A DNA stretch of 64,000 nucleotides, from the NCBI RefSeq assembly GCF_032854445.1, contig NC_088306.1:12645386-12709385 (forward strand). Reading direction: 5' to 3'. Made by a program: the position numbers and the translations under genes. Below the pieces are notes generated by a model that worked only from the letters and a program-made list of their open reading frames with translations, searched no databases and was not told where the DNA came from. Shown piece by piece: positions 62,488 through 64,000 of the stretch (position 1 is the stretch's first letter; the number at the start of each line of letters is the position of its first letter). Source of the stretch: Liolophura sinensis (lineage: Eukaryota; Mollusca; Polyplacophora; Chitonida; Chitonidae).

Positions 62488-63493
62488 GTGAGTACAACCC
62501 ACTGTTTACATGTGCTTATATAAGTGACAATAATGCAAGTAAGTAATGCATTGGTTGAATTTTCACCTTGAAAACAGGTGAATCAGTAATTAAATATGCA
62601 AATCATTTTCACCTTAGTTAAACAGTGAGAAACTTTGGAATGCAATAATCATGCAAGAAGCAGTTTAATCTCATTCAGCCGATGACACCAGGTCAGAAAC
62701 AGATGTCCATCTTAGCTTCTTGTATATCTATAGAAATACAGGTTATTTTTCACTGATGCATGTTGGTGTACATTAGCTATTGCTCTGTTAATTATGTACA
62801 ATGTGTAAATTGAATGTAAGTTCCAAATCTTTAAAGGTTCTGTTGAGCAACTGAAGGCAATTAACCGTTGATGACCCCTCTTTGTTAATTAAATTCACAT
62901 GGCTTAATTTTGTACTATATTTTCACCATGCACGTAATGTATGTGCACCTCTTCTTGCTTACCAGCTGATTTTACCTTTCAAAAATTATTTGCAGGCAAA
63001 TTTGGTTTTGCATTTATGCAAAATAGCTTTGCCTGGGAGCCTTTTTATTTCTGTTTGTTTATATTTTTTGTGGTGCTCTTTTGATGAGAGAAATGATTTT
63101 GTATTAAAAGGTATGTAATTAGTGCCAATTTGTGGGCTTTACACTATATAAACATTCGGATGTAGTCATCTGTGTCTATACTGTAAAGATCACGGTAAGT
63201 GGCTGTGGTTGTGTCAGCCTATCAGATAGTTATACATGTTGTGGCATAATGGCAGCATTTCTATAATGTATATATTTAAGATGATTAAGGATCTTCAGCG
63301 TTGATTGTTGTGCAGATTCAGTCTTGGCCTTGGACAAGGAACCCTTGGCTCTGCTTTTCTTGGGGCCATTGTGTAGTCTTACATGAAGTCTCCAGGAGAA
63401 GACTTGCCATCTACATAAATGACATCTTTGGATGCGTATATTATGTTTGTTTAAAGTTTGCCAAAAGTTTTTTTACAATGATTACTGTTTTCC
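62488..63493. other. CASK: CASK intron after exon 'c', no gene seen
   Basis: Starts with donor gtgagt. No further L27/PDZ exon is recognised before the window ends. Confidence 0.6.
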
Positions 63494-63563
63494 ACTCATA
63501 AAATGCTCATACAGGTGAAAAGTTCTTGAGTGAAGTGTTAAGCACCAATGAAATTAATAAACA
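63494..63563 (+). mobile_element. SINE 3'-tail remnant (A-like)
   Basis: ttcttgagtgaagtgttaag followed by caccaatgaaattaataaac. Confidence 0.55.
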
Positions 63564-64000
63564 TTAGGCTTCTTTTAGCCTCATGATGTCACTTTTTCAA
63601 AATAATTCGTCGGGAGAATGTTACAAATGCATGGATTTTCCATGTAACAGGTCTGTTGGTCAACGCACCTACATGTAGTTTAGTTTCAAACCTGCCTTTT
63701 ACATGATGCAGTTTGCTCTCAATCCCTGGCAACATAGATACCTATTAAAATGTGTGAATATGAGCTGCATATGTATAGTTGCTTGCTATCAAAATGTCCC
63801 CTGGCTTTGTCTGTACTTGCTGGCCATCCAGCCACATTGTAAACAGTCTGGTGGTAGCCCTTTTCTCTTATGTAACCATTGCTGTAACCTGAACCAATAA
63901 GCCTGCCTGTTGAGCTCTTCTAGCCATCAGCACATTGATCATGTGCCTGTTGTTTTAAAGCCCTTGTGCTCTGGCAGAGCCCAACCCGCTTCCTGCTCTC
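63564..64000. other. Intronic sequence, nothing seen
   Basis: No recognised feature. Confidence 0.4.

Noticed and set aside
62485-62490. Alternative CASK exon 'c' donor gtggtg at 62485
   Set aside because: gtgagt at 62488 fits the splice consensus better and gives a peptide length closer to the family.

Overview
This window looks like animal nuclear DNA, about 64 kb, lying almost wholly inside the introns of one gene. Three short exons on the + strand (9183-9301, 51900-51977, 62401-62487) join in frame. Together they encode the tandem L27 region of a CASK/Lin-2 MAGUK scaffold protein. The kinase-like exons must lie upstream of the window and the PDZ-SH3-GUK exons downstream. The introns inside the window are about 42.6 kb and 10.4 kb. 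Background DNA is AT-rich with no compact gene packing. The tRNA-derived SINEs carry a 3' tail ending in (aaat)n that I associate with molluscs, probably bivalves. The phylum is an inference from memory, not something proven here.

Layout. 1-9182 is the end of an upstream intron, with SINE copies, a 12-copy 49-bp satellite (1582-2169) and a nested SINE pair (about 8570-8997). 9183-9301 is CASK exon 'a'. 9302-51899 is a giant intron. It holds a 22-bp array (9651-9906), a 7.3-kb 57-bp minisatellite (11981-19282), a decayed MULE-type DNA transposon (27942-29798), a possible alternative first exon or 39-bp cassette exon behind a promoter-like stretch (31780-32065), a 32-bp array (36091-37034), a 31-bp array (37211-37465), a 92-bp array (41592-42327), two unrecognised coding-like ORFs (40091-40498, 45113-45587), a decayed Tc1/mariner transposase (46911-47790) and a 26-bp array ending 170 bp before the next exon. 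51900-51977 is CASK exon 'b', 62401-62487 is exon 'c', and the last 1.5 kb is intron.

Mobile DNA. I separate three main tRNA-derived SINE families (A, B, C) and a poorer fourth type (D). Several copies have perfect 8-14 bp target-site duplications, readable directly, including 5'-truncated ones, as expected for LINE-driven retrotransposition. Families A, B and C end in recognisably similar 3' tails, suggesting one shared LINE partner.

No dedicated new system (defence, CRISPR, biosynthetic or similar) is visible. The best leads are the possible internal CASK start or cassette exon at 31973-32059, the 57-bp array whose 19-codon period keeps a long antisense frame open, the shared SINE tail, inverted SINEs flanking the 78-bp CASK exon, and the two unidentified coding-like ORFs. 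All calls were made by eye, with no database search.
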